Assembly (NCBI RefSeq): GCF_902506295.1
Contig: NZ_LR733312.1
Span: forward strand, 1,750,095-1,814,094
From: Luteimonas sp. 9C
GTDB taxonomy: Bacteria > Pseudomonadota > Gammaproteobacteria > Xanthomonadales > Xanthomonadaceae
Reading direction: 5' to 3'
Length of the DNA stretch: 64,000 bases
This document shows positions 28,098 to 39,754 of this stretch, in pieces; within the stretch, counting starts at the first letter, position 1; each line of letters begins with the position of its first letter. A program made the translations under genes and the position numbers. The notes below the pieces were generated by a model that did no database searches, had not been told where the DNA came from, and saw nothing but the letters and a program-made list of their open reading frames with translations.

Positions 28098-29045
28098 TCA
28101 TCCGGGCGACCACAGGCTCCGGATCGCAGCGATGCCCTGGGCCCCATGGCGGCGGGCCTCGGGAATGTCGGCGGGCGTCATGCCACCGATCGCGTAGATC
28201 GGCAGCGCCGTGGTCTCGCGCAGCCGCGCGAACGCGTCCCAGCCGATGCCCGGCACACCGGGATGGCTGGCGGTGTCGGCGACGTGCCCGAGCACGACGA
28301 AATCGCAGCCCAGACGGGCAGCGTGGGACAGGTCTTCCGCGCTGTGACAGGAGGCCGCCAGCAGCGTGCCCTCGGGGACGGGACGCGCCGCGAGTGCCTG
28401 CAACGCGTCCGACCGGAGATGGACACCGACGCCGGCAGCCAGCGCGGCCTCGACCGGTCCGTTGAACAGCAGCTGCGCGTCGTACCTGCGGCAGCGCGCC
28501 GCCGCCTGCTGCAGCAACACGGACTGGCGAGCAGCGGGCATGCCGTGCAGGCGCAACTGGATGCGCCGGACGCCACGGCGCAGGGCGGTCTCAAACGTCT
28601 CCAGCCACGGTCCATCGTCGGCGCCCGGCGGCGGCGTCACCAGATAGCGATCGGGCGTCTGCAGCGCGGCCACGACCGGCAGGTCGGCGGGGGGCATCGA
28701 ATAGCGCCCCAGCTTGTCGGGCGCCACCCAGGTCAGTGCCTGGCCTTCGCGACCCTTCGGCACACCCTCCCAGTGCGCGATATGCCGGACGTCGAGCCGC
28801 AGGCGCTTGCTCGGGTAGCGCTGCGGCACGGTCATCAGCGGCGCGCCGACGGTGACACGGATGCCGAGTTCCTCGTCCAGCTCGCGAATCAGCGCAGCTT
28901 CCGGCGTCTCGCCGGCTTCGCGCTTCCCGCCGGGAAATTCCCAGAGTCCGGGCATGTCGCGATTGGGCGTGCGGCGTGACAGCAGGATCCGGCCGCGCTT
29001 GTCGGTGATGACGCCGGCGACGACTTCGATGACGCGTTCGCTCAT
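28098..29045 (-). CDS. Nudix hydrolase fused to a ThiE/TenI-like domain
   Basis: A 315-residue two-domain protein. Residues 1-130 form a MutT-type Nudix domain with the box GGKREAGETP...RELDEELGI (about 39-61), which hydrolyses oxidised nucleotides such as 8-oxo-dGTP in relatives. Residues 150-315 match the thiamine phosphate synthase barrel in outline (IQLRLHG, GVGVHLRSD, LPIYAIGGM), but the diphosphate-binding residues of ThiE are not evident, so activity there is doubtful. The same fusion occurs next to secA in related gammaproteobacteria. It ends 68 bp from coaE in convergent orientation. Confidence 0.88.
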   Translation of the reverse strand: MSERVIEVVAGVITDKRGRILLSRRTPNRDMPGLWEFPGGKREAGETPEAALIRELDEELGIRVTVGAPLMTVPQRYPSKRLRLDVRHIAHWEGVPKGREGQALTWVAPDKLGRYSMPPADLPVVAALQTPDRYLVTPPPGADDGPWLETFETALRRGVRRIQLRLHGMPAARQSVLLQQAAARCRRYDAQLLFNGPVEAALAAGVGVHLRSDALQALAARPVPEGTLLAASCHSAEDLSHAARLGCDFVVLGHVADTASHPGVPGIGWDAFARLRETTALPIYAIGGMTPADIPEARRHGAQGIAAIRSLWSPG

Positions 29046-29364
29046 GCCGCTCGACGCTCCGGACAGGGCTTCAGGTTAGGCGGGGTGCGGGCGGTTTGCC
29101 AGCCATGACCGCAATCGCCGGAAGACCGCCCAGTCGCCCCGGCTTCGACGCCGTCGAGCCCCTCTCCCTCCAGGGTAAAAGCACGCGTGCGAGCCACCGG
29201 CTTCCGTGACTACAAACGCCCTCGCGCTGGCGCGAGGGCTGGGGCCTGTAGTGGGGTCGGGGTGACGGTGCTCTACGCGAGACGCCGACCCTCACCCGAC
29301 GCGCTCTGCGCGTCGACGACCCACTCGCGGAGGAAGAGGTACCGGAAAACCCGCTGAACGGAAC
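29046..29364. other. secA-Nudix intergenic region with REP-like repeat
   Basis: 319 bp without a gene. From about 29157 it contains a diverged copy of the repeat seen between sucC and sucD (GAGCCCCTCTCCC start, later CGACCCTCACCC), with an inserted nested hairpin: a perfect 10-bp stem at 29218-29239 (2-nt loop) enclosed by ACTACA/TGTAGT at 29209-29214 and 29247-29252. This probably acts as the transcript end after secA. Confidence 0.6.
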
Positions 29365-32118
<2,754 letters not shown>

Positions 32119-32177
32119 GGGAAGTCCGGGTTCTGGAGACGGAACGCGGTCCGGGGCGGTTTCCCCCGAATCCGCAC

Positions 32178-32207
32178 ACAAGAAAAAGGGCGCCAAGCGC
32201 CCTTCGA
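32178..32207 (-). terminator. Terminator upstream of secA
   Basis: GGGCGC / GCGCCC stem with a 3-nt loop, followed on the minus strand by five T. It ends the M23 peptidase transcript about 60 bp before the secA start codon, or acts as an attenuator in the secA leader. Confidence 0.75.
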
Positions 32208-32346
32208 TGGCAACACGCATTGTAGCTTGGGGAGCGCGGCCGCGTTTTCAAGCGGGCCGCAGCCGACGCGCCGTGCGCATCGACCGCTCACGAAAAGCGG
32301 CGTGGCCCGATCGTTGCGCCGCAAGCGAGCTGCGCGCGCGACCGGC

Positions 32347-33258
32347 TTACTGGCGGCGCACGCCCATGTCGCCGAGGAACTTGCGCGGGTTCTGCACGCG
32401 ACCGTTTTCCCAGACCTCGAAATGCACGTGGGCGCCGGTCGAGCGACCGGTCGAGCCGGCCTTGGCGATCTCGTCGCCGACGCGGACCAGATCGCCCACC
32501 CGCACCACGTTGCGCGAGTTGTGCGCGTAGCGGGTCACGTAGCCGTTGCCGTGGTCCACTTCGACCACGTTGCCGTAACCGCTGCGCACGCCGGAGTAGC
32601 TGACCACGCCGTCGGCGACGGTCATCACGCGATCGCCGGTCCGGGCATTGAAGTCGATGCCCTTGTGGAACTGCCCGCCGCGACCGAAGGGATCGGCGCG
32701 GTACCCGTAGGACGACGTCACGAAGGTGCTGGTGACCGGCGAGCGCGACGGACGCGCATTCTGTTCGAGTTTGCGGTCGAAGAGCAGCGCCTCCAGCACC
32801 GACAGCTGCTGACCGGCGCTGGCCAGATCGCTGTCGAGCGCATCCATGCCACCGAGCAGCTTCCGCGCCGGCATGTCATGGGCGGGCTCCGCACCACCCT
32901 GGCCCACCGGGCGGTCGAAATCGAATTCGCCGTCCTCGAGTCCCGCGCCGCGCGCGAGGCGGTCGCCGAGCGCATTGAGCCGGTTGGCCTGCGCCTGCAG
33001 TTCACCCATGCGGGCGGCCAGTGCGTTGATCTCGCGCTGCGCCTCGCGGCGTGTGTCCTCGATGCCGCGCTCGTTCGCCGTGGCCACGCCGTGCATGCGC
33101 ACGACCTCGGTGGCGTTGAGGGCGACGCCGCCGCACAGGCTGGCCACCGCAACGGCGGTCATCACGGTCAGCGGCTTGCGGACCGCGAGTGCGCGGGCCT
33201 TGGCGGCCACCTGCGCAGCGCGACCGCGCATATCATTCAACAACGTATCTAGAGTCAT
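32347..33258 (-). CDS. M23-family murein peptidase, membrane-anchored
   Basis: A 303-residue envelope protein. One hydrophobic helix (VMTAVAVASLCGGVAL, about 35-50) is followed by a coiled coil (about 60-110) and an M23/LytM domain with the zinc motifs HKGIDF and HVHFEVW (HxH). The last residues are basic. Such proteins cleave peptidoglycan cross-links or activate amidases. ATG 33258 was chosen; MRGRAAQ at 33231 is an alternative, since neither has a clear ribosome-binding site. The divergent dciA start codon is 8 bp away. The order lpxC-dciA-M23-secA is conserved in gammaproteobacteria. Confidence 0.88.
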   Translation of the reverse strand: MTLDTLLNDMRGRAAQVAAKARALAVRKPLTVMTAVAVASLCGGVALNATEVVRMHGVATANERGIEDTRREAQREINALAARMGELQAQANRLNALGDRLARGAGLEDGEFDFDRPVGQGGAEPAHDMPARKLLGGMDALDSDLASAGQQLSVLEALLFDRKLEQNARPSRSPVTSTFVTSSYGYRADPFGRGGQFHKGIDFNARTGDRVMTVADGVVSYSGVRSGYGNVVEVDHGNGYVTRYAHNSRNVVRVGDLVRVGDEIAKAGSTGRSTGAHVHFEVWENGRVQNPRKFLGDMGVRRQ

Positions 33259-33266
33259 GCGTGCCA

Positions 33267-33734
33267 ATGTCTGATTTCAGGTCCAGGTTCAAGCCACCCC
33301 GCATCGGCGCGTCCCGTAGCGGGATACCGACGGCCGCACTGGATGCGGCGCTGGGTGGTGCGTCGGCCGATCCGATCCGCCGGGCCATGTGGCTCGACGC
33401 GCTGGATCGCCGCCTCGTTCCCCTGCTGCCTCCAACGCTGGCGCCGCATGCGCGGCTGGCCAATGTCGATGGCAACAGGCTGGTTTTCCTCGTCGATTCG
33501 CCCATCTGGCACGCCAGGCTGCGCCTGTCGGCCGACGTGCTGCTCGACGCCGCCCGGTCCATCGGGCTGGATGTCAGCGACATCGTGATCAGGACCTCGA
33601 CCCGGCCGCTGCGCCCCGAAATCGATGCGGGTCGCGCGCGTCCGACACCGCCATCCCCCGTCGCCCGCAGGGCCGTGGCGGCCGCGCTGGCGTCGCTGCA
33701 ACCGTCGGATGACGAAGACAGCGGGACGCGATGA
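33267..33734 (+). CDS. dciA: DciA (DUF721) replicative helicase loader
   Basis: A 155-residue protein with the DUF721/DciA KH-like fold (core about 25-115: WLDALDRRLVPLLPPTLAPH, LANVDGNRLVFLVDSPIW). DciA proteins load DnaB helicase in bacteria that lack the phage-derived DnaC, and this lineage is one of them. The gene lies between lpxC and the M23 peptidase gene, its known location in Pseudomonas and Xanthomonas. ATG at 33267. It converges on lpxC. Confidence 0.85.
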   Translation: MSDFRSRFKPPRIGASRSGIPTAALDAALGGASADPIRRAMWLDALDRRLVPLLPPTLAPHARLANVDGNRLVFLVDSPIWHARLRLSADVLLDAARSIGLDVSDIVIRTSTRPLRPEIDAGRARPTPPSPVARRAVAAALASLQPSDDEDSGTR

Positions 33735-33817
33735 GTCGGTGGATCCCGGTCCCCTGGTCACCGACGTCGACGCCGGGTGAAGGGGAGCGGGCATCCTACC
33801 GGCGGTTCCGCGGCGGG

Positions 33818-33872
33818 AAGTTAACTGAAAATTAAAGATTCAGAAATTAAGAATTAAATTTCTGTTAACTAC
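33818..33872. other. AT-rich island with nested inverted repeats
   Basis: A 53-bp stretch with only about 20% G+C inside a very GC-rich chromosome. The outer repeat is AGTTAAC (33819-33825) with GTTAACT (33864-33870); the inner repeat is CAGAAATT (33841-33848) with AATTTCTG (33857-33864). It sits between convergent dciA and lpxC. Confidence 0.7.
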
Positions 33873-33944
33873 GCAGGCAGGCCTGAACGCTTCGCAGCCG
33901 CGGAGACGGGATTCAACCCGGATTGCCGAAGATGAACGGCCCGA

Positions 33945-34853
33945 TCAGGCGAGCGCAGGGGTGCCGTAAGCGACGGGCGCCGGCGCGGTGTGGTCGAAGC
34001 TCACCGTCTCCCACGCATCGGCCTGTGCCAGCAGCGCGCGCACCAACTTGTTGTTGAGCGCGTGACCGGACTTGTAGCCGACGAAGCGGCCGAGGATCGG
34101 ATGACCGGCGAGATACAGGTCGCCCACCGCGTCGAGGATCTTGTGACGCACGAACTCGTTGGCGTAACGCAGGCCGTCGTCGTTGAGCACACGGAACTCG
34201 TCGAGCACGATCGCGTTGTCCATCGAACCGCCGAGGCCGAGGTTGCGCTCGCGCATGTATTCGAGATCGCGCATGAAGCCGAACGTCCGCGCGCGGCTGA
34301 CTTCGCGGATATAGGCCTCGGTGGAGAACTCCACTTCGGCGCGCGACTGCGCCACCGGAATCGCCGGGTGGTCGAAGGCGATGGTGAAGTCGAGCCTGAA
34401 GCCGTCGTAGGGCTCGAAGCGCGCGATCTTGTCGCCTTCACGCACTTCCACCGCCTTGAGCACACGGATGAAGCGCTTGGGCGCGTCCTGCTCGACCACA
34501 CCGGCCGACTGCAGCAGGAACACGAACGGACCGGACGAGCCGTCCATGATCGGCACTTCGGCCGCGGACAGTTCGATGTAGAGGTTGTCGACGCCCAGGC
34601 CCGCGAGCGCGGACATCAGGTGTTCGACGGTCTGCACGTTGGCCGGGCCGCAACTCAGGCCGGTGCACAACGTGGTTTCGGTGACGAGGTTGCCGTCGGC
34701 CGGAATCTCGACTACGGGCTCCAGGTCGACGCGGCGGAACACGATGCCGGTGTCGGGCGCTGCCGGACGCAGGGTCAGGAACACTTTCTCGCCACTGTGC
34801 AGGCCGACGCCTGTCGCGCGGATCACGTTCTTGATGGTGCGTTGGCGGGGCAT
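33945..34853 (-). CDS. lpxC: UDP-3-O-acyl-GlcNAc deacetylase LpxC
   Basis: A 302-residue zinc enzyme, the committed step of lipid A synthesis. The first zinc His is in [15 protein letters not shown], the others are in KILDAVGDL (H preceding, [10 protein letters not shown]), and the active-site [10 protein letters not shown] is present near the C terminus. The N-terminal [18 protein letters not shown] is the standard start. It lies downstream of ftsZ on the same strand but has its own promoter and is separated from ftsZ by a terminator-like hairpin. Confidence 0.97.
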   Translation of the reverse strand: MPRQRTIKNVIRATGVGLHSGEKVFLTLRPAAPDTGIVFRRVDLEPVVEIPADGNLVTETTLCTGLSCGPANVQTVEHLMSALAGLGVDNLYIELSAAEVPIMDGSSGPFVFLLQSAGVVEQDAPKRFIRVLKAVEVREGDKIARFEPYDGFRLDFTIAFDHPAIPVAQSRAEVEFSTEAYIREVSRARTFGFMRDLEYMRERNLGLGGSMDNAIVLDEFRVLNDDGLRYANEFVRHKILDAVGDLYLAGHPILGRFVGYKSGHALNNKLVRALLAQADAWETVSFDHTAPAPVAYGTPALA

Positions 34854-34921
34854 GGGGGAGTCCGCAGAAAGGAAGGATCCGCAACGTCCGACATCAGACG
34901 GTCATCGGAACCGGGGGGCAG

Positions 34922-34949
34922 ATTATCACGGCACCGCCTGAACCTGAAC
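34922..34949 (-). promoter_or_regulatory. Putative lpxC promoter
   Basis: On the minus strand, GATAAT at 34922-34927 with GTTCAG 16 bp upstream, about 70 bp before the lpxC ATG. It is consistent with independent transcription of lpxC. Confidence 0.4.
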
Positions 34950-35009
34950 GAAAGCGCGGCAGTGCAGCAATGCGCTGGAGGCATGCGGAAAACCCCGCAT
35001 CGCAACGCC

Positions 35010-35042
35010 TGAAAACGGTCCACCGGAATGCCCGGTGGACCC
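35010..35042 (-). terminator. Putative terminator of the ftsZ transcript
   Basis: A perfect 10-bp stem (35017-35026 with 35032-35041, 5-nt loop) followed on the minus strand by a short TTTT. It is about 260 bp past the ftsZ stop codon. Confidence 0.6.
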
Positions 35043-35169
35043 AAAGGCATCGCGCGGACAACGCGACGCCGGGCAACACATCGTGACGGGAGGACGATCC
35101 GTCACGCAGCGGCTTGCCATCGCCGCGCACCAGTCACCGGTACGCGCGCAACGGACTGCCGCGATGGAC

Positions 35170-35302
35170 GCGGATCAGTCGGCCTGGCGACGCAGGGCGA
35201 GACGAAGCGCTTGCGAGGCACTGCCTCGCGCTTCGTCGCGCGCCCGGCCATGGATGGCCGGGCCGGACCTACCGGAGCCGATGATCTGCGCCATGGATGG
35301 CA
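35170..35302. repeat. Duplicated ftsZ tail with hairpins
   Basis: Positions 35174-35196 repeat the last 23 bp of ftsZ (35302-35324) with one mismatch, so the LRRQAD-stop end is present again 128 bp downstream. Between the copies lie a 16-bp interrupted hairpin with a 1-nt loop (35201-35237) and a perfect 8-bp hairpin (35242-35263), and CCATGGATGG occurs at 35248 and again at 35291. No gene is visible here. Confidence 0.7.
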
Positions 35303-36586
35303 TCAGTCAGCCTGGCGACGCAGGAAAGCCGGAATATCCAGGTAGCTGCTGTCGCTGCCGAAGTCGGCCGCCTTGGGCGCTTCCGACGGTTCAGCGCGCG
35401 TCGCACCGCGCAGCGGCGAAGCCGTCGACGCGCCGCCACCGTTGCCGCGCAGCGACGCCGCGATGCTGTGGCCCGGGCTGTACGGGGCCACAGCATCGGG
35501 CGCGTCGTCGATCAGCATGCCGGTCGTGCCGTCGCGCACGCCCCGCTGGTTGTTGCTGATCAGCTGGACCTGCGGCTTGCCGCGGCCGGCGCTGTCGCCG
35601 TTGTAGCCGGTGGCGCGCGCGGGTGCACGGTTGAGGCCGGTGGCGACCACGGTCACGCGGACTTCGTCCTGCATGTCGGGATCGAGCACGGTGCCGATGA
35701 CGATGGTCGCGTCTTCGCTGGCGAAGTTCTCCACGGTGCGGCCGACTTCGTCGAACTCGGCCATCGTGAAGTCCGCGCCGGCGGTGATGTTGACCAGGAT
35801 GCCGTTGGCGCCGGCCAGGTTGACGTCGTCGAGCAGCGGGTTCTGGATCGCGGCTTCGGCGGCGGCCTGGGCGCGGTCGTCGCCACGTGCGTTGCCGGTG
35901 CCCATCATCGCCAGGCCCATTTCCGACATCACGGTGCGCACGTCGGCGAAGTCGACGTTGATCAGGCCCGGACGGACGATCAGGTCGGCGATGCCCTGCA
36001 CGGCGCCCAGCAGCACGTCGTTGGCGGCGCGGAAGGCCTGGATCATCGTGGCGTTGCGGCCGAGGACGGTGATCAGCTTCTCGTTGGGAATGGTGATCAG
36101 CGAGTCGCAATGCGCCGACATCTCTTCGATGCCCTTGAGCGCGACCTGCATGCGGCGGCGGCCTTCGAACGGGAACGGCTTGGTGACCACGGCGACGGTC
36201 AGGATGCCCATCTCCTTGGCCAGCTGCGCGACGACCGGCGCCGCACCGGTGCCGGTGCCGCCGCCCATGCCGGCGGTGATGAACACCATGTCGGCGCCCT
36301 GCAGCGCGTCCATGATGATCTCGCGATCTTCCAGCGCGGCCTGACGACCGACTTCCGGGTTGGCGCCTGCGCCCAGACCCTTGGTGACGCTGCTGCCGAG
36401 CTGCAGCTGCAGCTTGGCGCCGCAGTTCTTGATCGCCTGCGAATCGGTGTTGGCGGTGATGAACTCAACGCCGTCGACGCTGTTGTTGACCATGTGGGCG
36501 ACCGCGTTGCCGCCGCCGCCGCCGACACCGATGACCTTGATCACCGCGTTTGGAGCCATTTTCTCGACCAGTTCGAAATGTGCCAT
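35303..36586 (-). CDS. ftsZ: Cell division GTPase FtsZ
   Basis: A 427-residue tubulin homologue that forms the Z ring. Visible are [15 protein letters not shown] at the nucleotide site, the tubulin signature [10 protein letters not shown], the T7-loop region, a Ser/Ala-rich linker (about 330-405) and the conserved C-terminal peptide [12 protein letters not shown] that binds FtsA and ZipA. ATG 36586 ([20 protein letters not shown]) is the family start. It is the last gene of the dcw run, 137 bp after ftsA. Confidence 0.98.
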   Translation of the reverse strand: MAHFELVEKMAPNAVIKVIGVGGGGGNAVAHMVNNSVDGVEFITANTDSQAIKNCGAKLQLQLGSSVTKGLGAGANPEVGRQAALEDREIIMDALQGADMVFITAGMGGGTGTGAAPVVAQLAKEMGILTVAVVTKPFPFEGRRRMQVALKGIEEMSAHCDSLITIPNEKLITVLGRNATMIQAFRAANDVLLGAVQGIADLIVRPGLINVDFADVRTVMSEMGLAMMGTGNARGDDRAQAAAEAAIQNPLLDDVNLAGANGILVNITAGADFTMAEFDEVGRTVENFASEDATIVIGTVLDPDMQDEVRVTVVATGLNRAPARATGYNGDSAGRGKPQVQLISNNQRGVRDGTTGMLIDDAPDAVAPYSPGHSIAASLRGNGGGASTASPLRGATRAEPSEAPKAADFGSDSSYLDIPAFLRRQAD

Positions 36587-36723
36587 GTCCGTCGTCCTCT
36601 GGGTTTGGGCCGGGTTTCGGCGTGGTGTCCACGTCCTTCCCGGCATCTATTGGTTTAGGTGTCGCCTGCCGCACTTGCATCTGTCGCCGTCGCCCTGCCC
36701 GCCGCATCCCGCACTGGCGCGAA

Positions 36724-37959
36724 TCAGAATTCGCCGTTGAACCGCGCCCACATCTTCTTCATCCACCCGCCGGCGCGACCGCCGGAAACCACCGGACGCC
36801 GCGGGTGTTCGATCTGGCTGCCCATCAGCAGCAGGCCCACGCCGCTCGCGTGGACCGGATTGCCGACCACTTCGCCCAGGCCCGTGACGTGCTGCGGAAT
36901 GCCCACGCGCACCGGCATCTGCAGCATTTCCTCGGCGAGTTCGACCACGCCTTCCATCTTCGAGGCGCCGCCGGTCAGCACCATGCCGGCGCGGACGTGC
37001 TGTTCGAAGCCCGAGCGACGCAGTTCGGCCTGCACCATCTCGAAAATTTCCTCGTAGCGCGCCTGCACCGCCTGCGCCAGCGACTGGCGCGGCAGGCGAC
37101 GCGGCGGACGGTCGCCGACGCTCGGCACCTGGATCGATTCCTCGCTGGTCGCCAGCTGCGCCAGCGCGCAGGCGTAGCGGACCTTGATCTGCTCGGCTTC
37201 CGGCGTCGGCGTGCGCAGCATGTGCGCGATGTCTTCGGTGACCTTGTCGCCGGCGATCGGCAGGCTGGCCGTGTGGCAGATCGCGCCCTGCACGAACACC
37301 GCCAGATCGGTCGTGCCCGCGCCCATGTCGACCAGCACCACGCCGAGCTCGCGCTCGTCCGAGGTCAGCACCGCGGTGCTCGAGGCCAGCGACGACAGGA
37401 TCAGATCGTCGATCAAGAGGCCGCAACGCTGCACACACTTGCTGATGTTGGCCGCGGCCGACTGCGCGCAGACCACGAGGTGCGCATGCACTTCGAGGCG
37501 CACGCCGGTCATGCCGACCGGATTGCGGATGCCTTCCTGCGAATCGTCGAGCACGTACTCGCGCGGAATCGCGTGCAGGATCTTCTGGTCGGCCGGAATC
37601 GCGACGGCCTTGGCGGCGTCGAGCACGCGGTCGAGATCGGCCCAGGTCACTTCGTTGTCGCGGATCGGCACGATGCCCGGCGAGTTGCGGCACTGCACGT
37701 GGTTGCCGGAGATCGACGCGTAGACCGAGCGGATCTCGCAGCCGGCCATCAGCTCGGCCTCTTCCACTGCACGCTGGATCGACTGGACCGTCGATTCGAT
37801 GTCGACCACCACGCCGCGCTTGAGCCCGCGCGATTCGTGGCTGCCGATGCCGATGACTTCGATCGGGTTGCCCGGCGAATATTCGCCGACCAGCGCCACC
37901 ACTTTCGAGGTGCCGATGTCGAGTCCGACGATGAGCGTCTTGTCGCCTTTGCGGTTCAT
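36724..37959 (-). CDS. ftsA: Cell division actin-like protein FtsA
   Basis: A 411-residue actin-fold ATPase that tethers FtsZ to the membrane. The phosphate-1 motif LIVGLDIGTSKVVALV, the phosphate-2 region LVDMGAGTTDLAVF and the adenosine motif VLTGGASKMEGV are present, and the C terminus (GGWMKKMWARFNGEF) is the amphipathic membrane-targeting helix. ATG 37959 overlaps the ftsQ stop by 4 bases. Longer in-frame reading runs antisense-like through ftsQ and was rejected. Confidence 0.97.
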   Translation of the reverse strand: MNRKGDKTLIVGLDIGTSKVVALVGEYSPGNPIEVIGIGSHESRGLKRGVVVDIESTVQSIQRAVEEAELMAGCEIRSVYASISGNHVQCRNSPGIVPIRDNEVTWADLDRVLDAAKAVAIPADQKILHAIPREYVLDDSQEGIRNPVGMTGVRLEVHAHLVVCAQSAAANISKCVQRCGLLIDDLILSSLASSTAVLTSDERELGVVLVDMGAGTTDLAVFVQGAICHTASLPIAGDKVTEDIAHMLRTPTPEAEQIKVRYACALAQLATSEESIQVPSVGDRPPRRLPRQSLAQAVQARYEEIFEMVQAELRRSGFEQHVRAGMVLTGGASKMEGVVELAEEMLQMPVRVGIPQHVTGLGEVVGNPVHASGVGLLLMGSQIEHPRRPVVSGGRAGGWMKKMWARFNGEF

Positions 37960-38783
37960 GTGAGGCCGTGCTTCTGGATGCGGAGTGCGTGGGACATCGG
38001 GGCCACCGCGACGCGGTTGGCGGGTGTGCCGGCCAGCGCCGCAGCGCCTGCATCGGCAGCGGCTTCGGCCGCTTCGGGCTGCGCCCAGACGAGGGCGAAG
38101 CCGTTGGTGTAGCGGAGGTCGGCGCGCGCGAGCGGCTCGGCGCGGCCGGTGGTCAGGCGCGGCAGCATCCGCGCGAACCGGGCGAGACGCAGACGCGCTT
38201 CCTGGCTGCCGACGATGACTTCGGTACCGCTCGACAGCGTCAGGTGCCAGCTGCCGCGCGCGTCGAGCACCACGCGCTCGACCTGCACGCCGGCGCCGCC
38301 GAACAGATCGCGGGATTCGTTGTAGAGCGCGACGATGTCGGCGATGCGGTTCTCGGGACCTTCGAAGTGCGGCATCTGCGCGGGGGCCTCGACACCGTCC
38401 GCGGCGAACAGGCGGCCACGCGTCGACAGCAGGCGCGCGTCGCCCCAGTGCGCGAAGGGCACGTGCTCGGCGATGCGCACGTCCAGCACGTCCGGCCAGG
38501 TCTTGCGCACTTCGACGCCGGCCACCCACGGCAGACGCGCGATGTCGCGCTGCGCATCGCCCAGATCGACGGCGAAGAATCCACGCTGCGCATGCGGCAG
38601 CACCGCGGCGCGCACGCGCGCGGTGTCGACCTGCTCCAGGCCGTCGTTGACGCGCAGCACACGCAGCGGCCAGCGGTCGGCGCCGATCCAGCCGTTGACG
38701 ACGGCGACCACCGGCAGGGCCACCAGCGCAATCGCCAGTGTCCAGGCCAGAACCCGCAGCATCGTGCCGAACGCCTGGCTCAT
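37956..38783 (-). CDS. ftsQ: Cell division protein FtsQ
   Basis: A 275-residue bitopic protein: one membrane helix (about 12-33), then the POTRA domain ([20 protein letters not shown]) and the FtsQ beta domain ([21 protein letters not shown]). It links early and late divisome proteins in the periplasm and binds FtsL/FtsB. ATG 38783 is used, with 4-base overlaps to both ddlB and ftsA. The Ala-rich stretch after residue 240 is a low-complexity tail. Confidence 0.95.
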   Translation of the reverse strand: MSQAFGTMLRVLAWTLAIALVALPVVAVVNGWIGADRWPLRVLRVNDGLEQVDTARVRAAVLPHAQRGFFAVDLGDAQRDIARLPWVAGVEVRKTWPDVLDVRIAEHVPFAHWGDARLLSTRGRLFAADGVEAPAQMPHFEGPENRIADIVALYNESRDLFGGAGVQVERVVLDARGSWHLTLSSGTEVIVGSQEARLRLARFARMLPRLTTGRAEPLARADLRYTNGFALVWAQPEAAEAAADAGAAALAGTPANRVAVAPMSHALRIQKHGLT

Positions 38784-39754
38784 CGCGCCGTCACCTCCAA
38801 CGGAAGGGTCGCTTCGAGCACGCGCCAGCACAGCGCCGGATAGTCGATGCCGATCTTCGCCGCGGCCTTGGGCACCAGCGAATGGCTGGTCATGCCCGGC
38901 GCGGTGTTCACTTCGAGCAGCAGCAGCGCGCCGGTGCGACGGTCACGCATCACGTCCACGCGGCCCCAGCCGCTGCAGCCGGCCGATACGAACGCGTCGA
39001 CGGCGAGCGCACGGATGCGCGTCTCGTCGGCACCGTCCAGGCCGGGGCACAGGTACTGGGTGTCGTCGGACACGTACTTGGCGTCGTAGTCGTACCACGC
39101 GCCCTTGGGCACGATGCGGATCGACGGCAGCGCACGCGGGCCTTCGAGGTCTTCGATTACCGCGACGGTGAGTTCGTCGCCCTCGACCATCTGCTCCATC
39201 AGCAGTTCGCCCGGATAGCGCGCAGCAAGCGCGACCGCGGCCTCCAGATCGGCGTCTTCGAACACGCGGCTGATGCCGACGCTGGAGCCTTCCTTCGACG
39301 GCTTGATGATGACCGGCAGGCCGATCTCGCGCGCCGCGGCATGGACGTCGTCGCCCTGCTGCAGGCGGCGGTAGCGCGGCGTCGGCAGGTCGAGGCTCAT
39401 CCACACCTGCTTGGTGCGGATCTTGTCCATGGTCAGCGCCGAACCGAGCACGCGCGAGCCGGTGTAAGGCACCGCGAATGCGTCGAGCAGACCCTGCACC
39501 ACGCCGTTCTCGCCGTCGCCGCCGTGCAGGATGTTGAACACGCGGTCGAACTGGCCGGCGACGATCGCCTTGGCCAGCGCCGGTACGCCGTCGACGGCAT
39601 GCGCATCGACGCCGCGCGAACGCAGCGCCTCGAGCACGCCCTGCCCCGACTGCAGCGAGACCTCGCGCTCGGAACCGGGACCGCCGAGCAGCACGGCGAC
39701 GCGACCGAACACGGCCGGATCGGTGAAGCGCGGCGGCGACAGTGTCAGGCTCAT
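38780..39754 (-). CDS. ddlB: D-alanine--D-alanine ligase
   Basis: A 324-residue ATP-grasp ligase making D-Ala-D-Ala for the peptidoglycan stem. [16 protein letters not shown] is the N-terminal motif, [11 protein letters not shown] the ATP-binding loop and [17 protein letters not shown] the C-terminal metal/substrate motif. It overlaps murC and ftsQ by 4 bases each. The order murC-ddlB-ftsQ-ftsA-ftsZ is the standard gammaproteobacterial one. Confidence 0.97.
   Translation of the reverse strand: MSLTLSPPRFTDPAVFGRVAVLLGGPGSEREVSLQSGQGVLEALRSRGVDAHAVDGVPALAKAIVAGQFDRVFNILHGGDGENGVVQGLLDAFAVPYTGSRVLGSALTMDKIRTKQVWMSLDLPTPRYRRLQQGDDVHAAAREIGLPVIIKPSKEGSSVGISRVFEDADLEAAVALAARYPGELLMEQMVEGDELTVAVIEDLEGPRALPSIRIVPKGAWYDYDAKYVSDDTQYLCPGLDGADETRIRALAVDAFVSAGCSGWGRVDVMRDRRTGALLLLEVNTAPGMTSHSLVPKAAAKIGIDYPALCWRVLEATLPLEVTAR

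Noticed and set aside
35040-35300. CRISPR-like direct repeats after ftsZ
   Set aside because: Only two copies of one 23-bp unit; no regular spacers and no cas genes.
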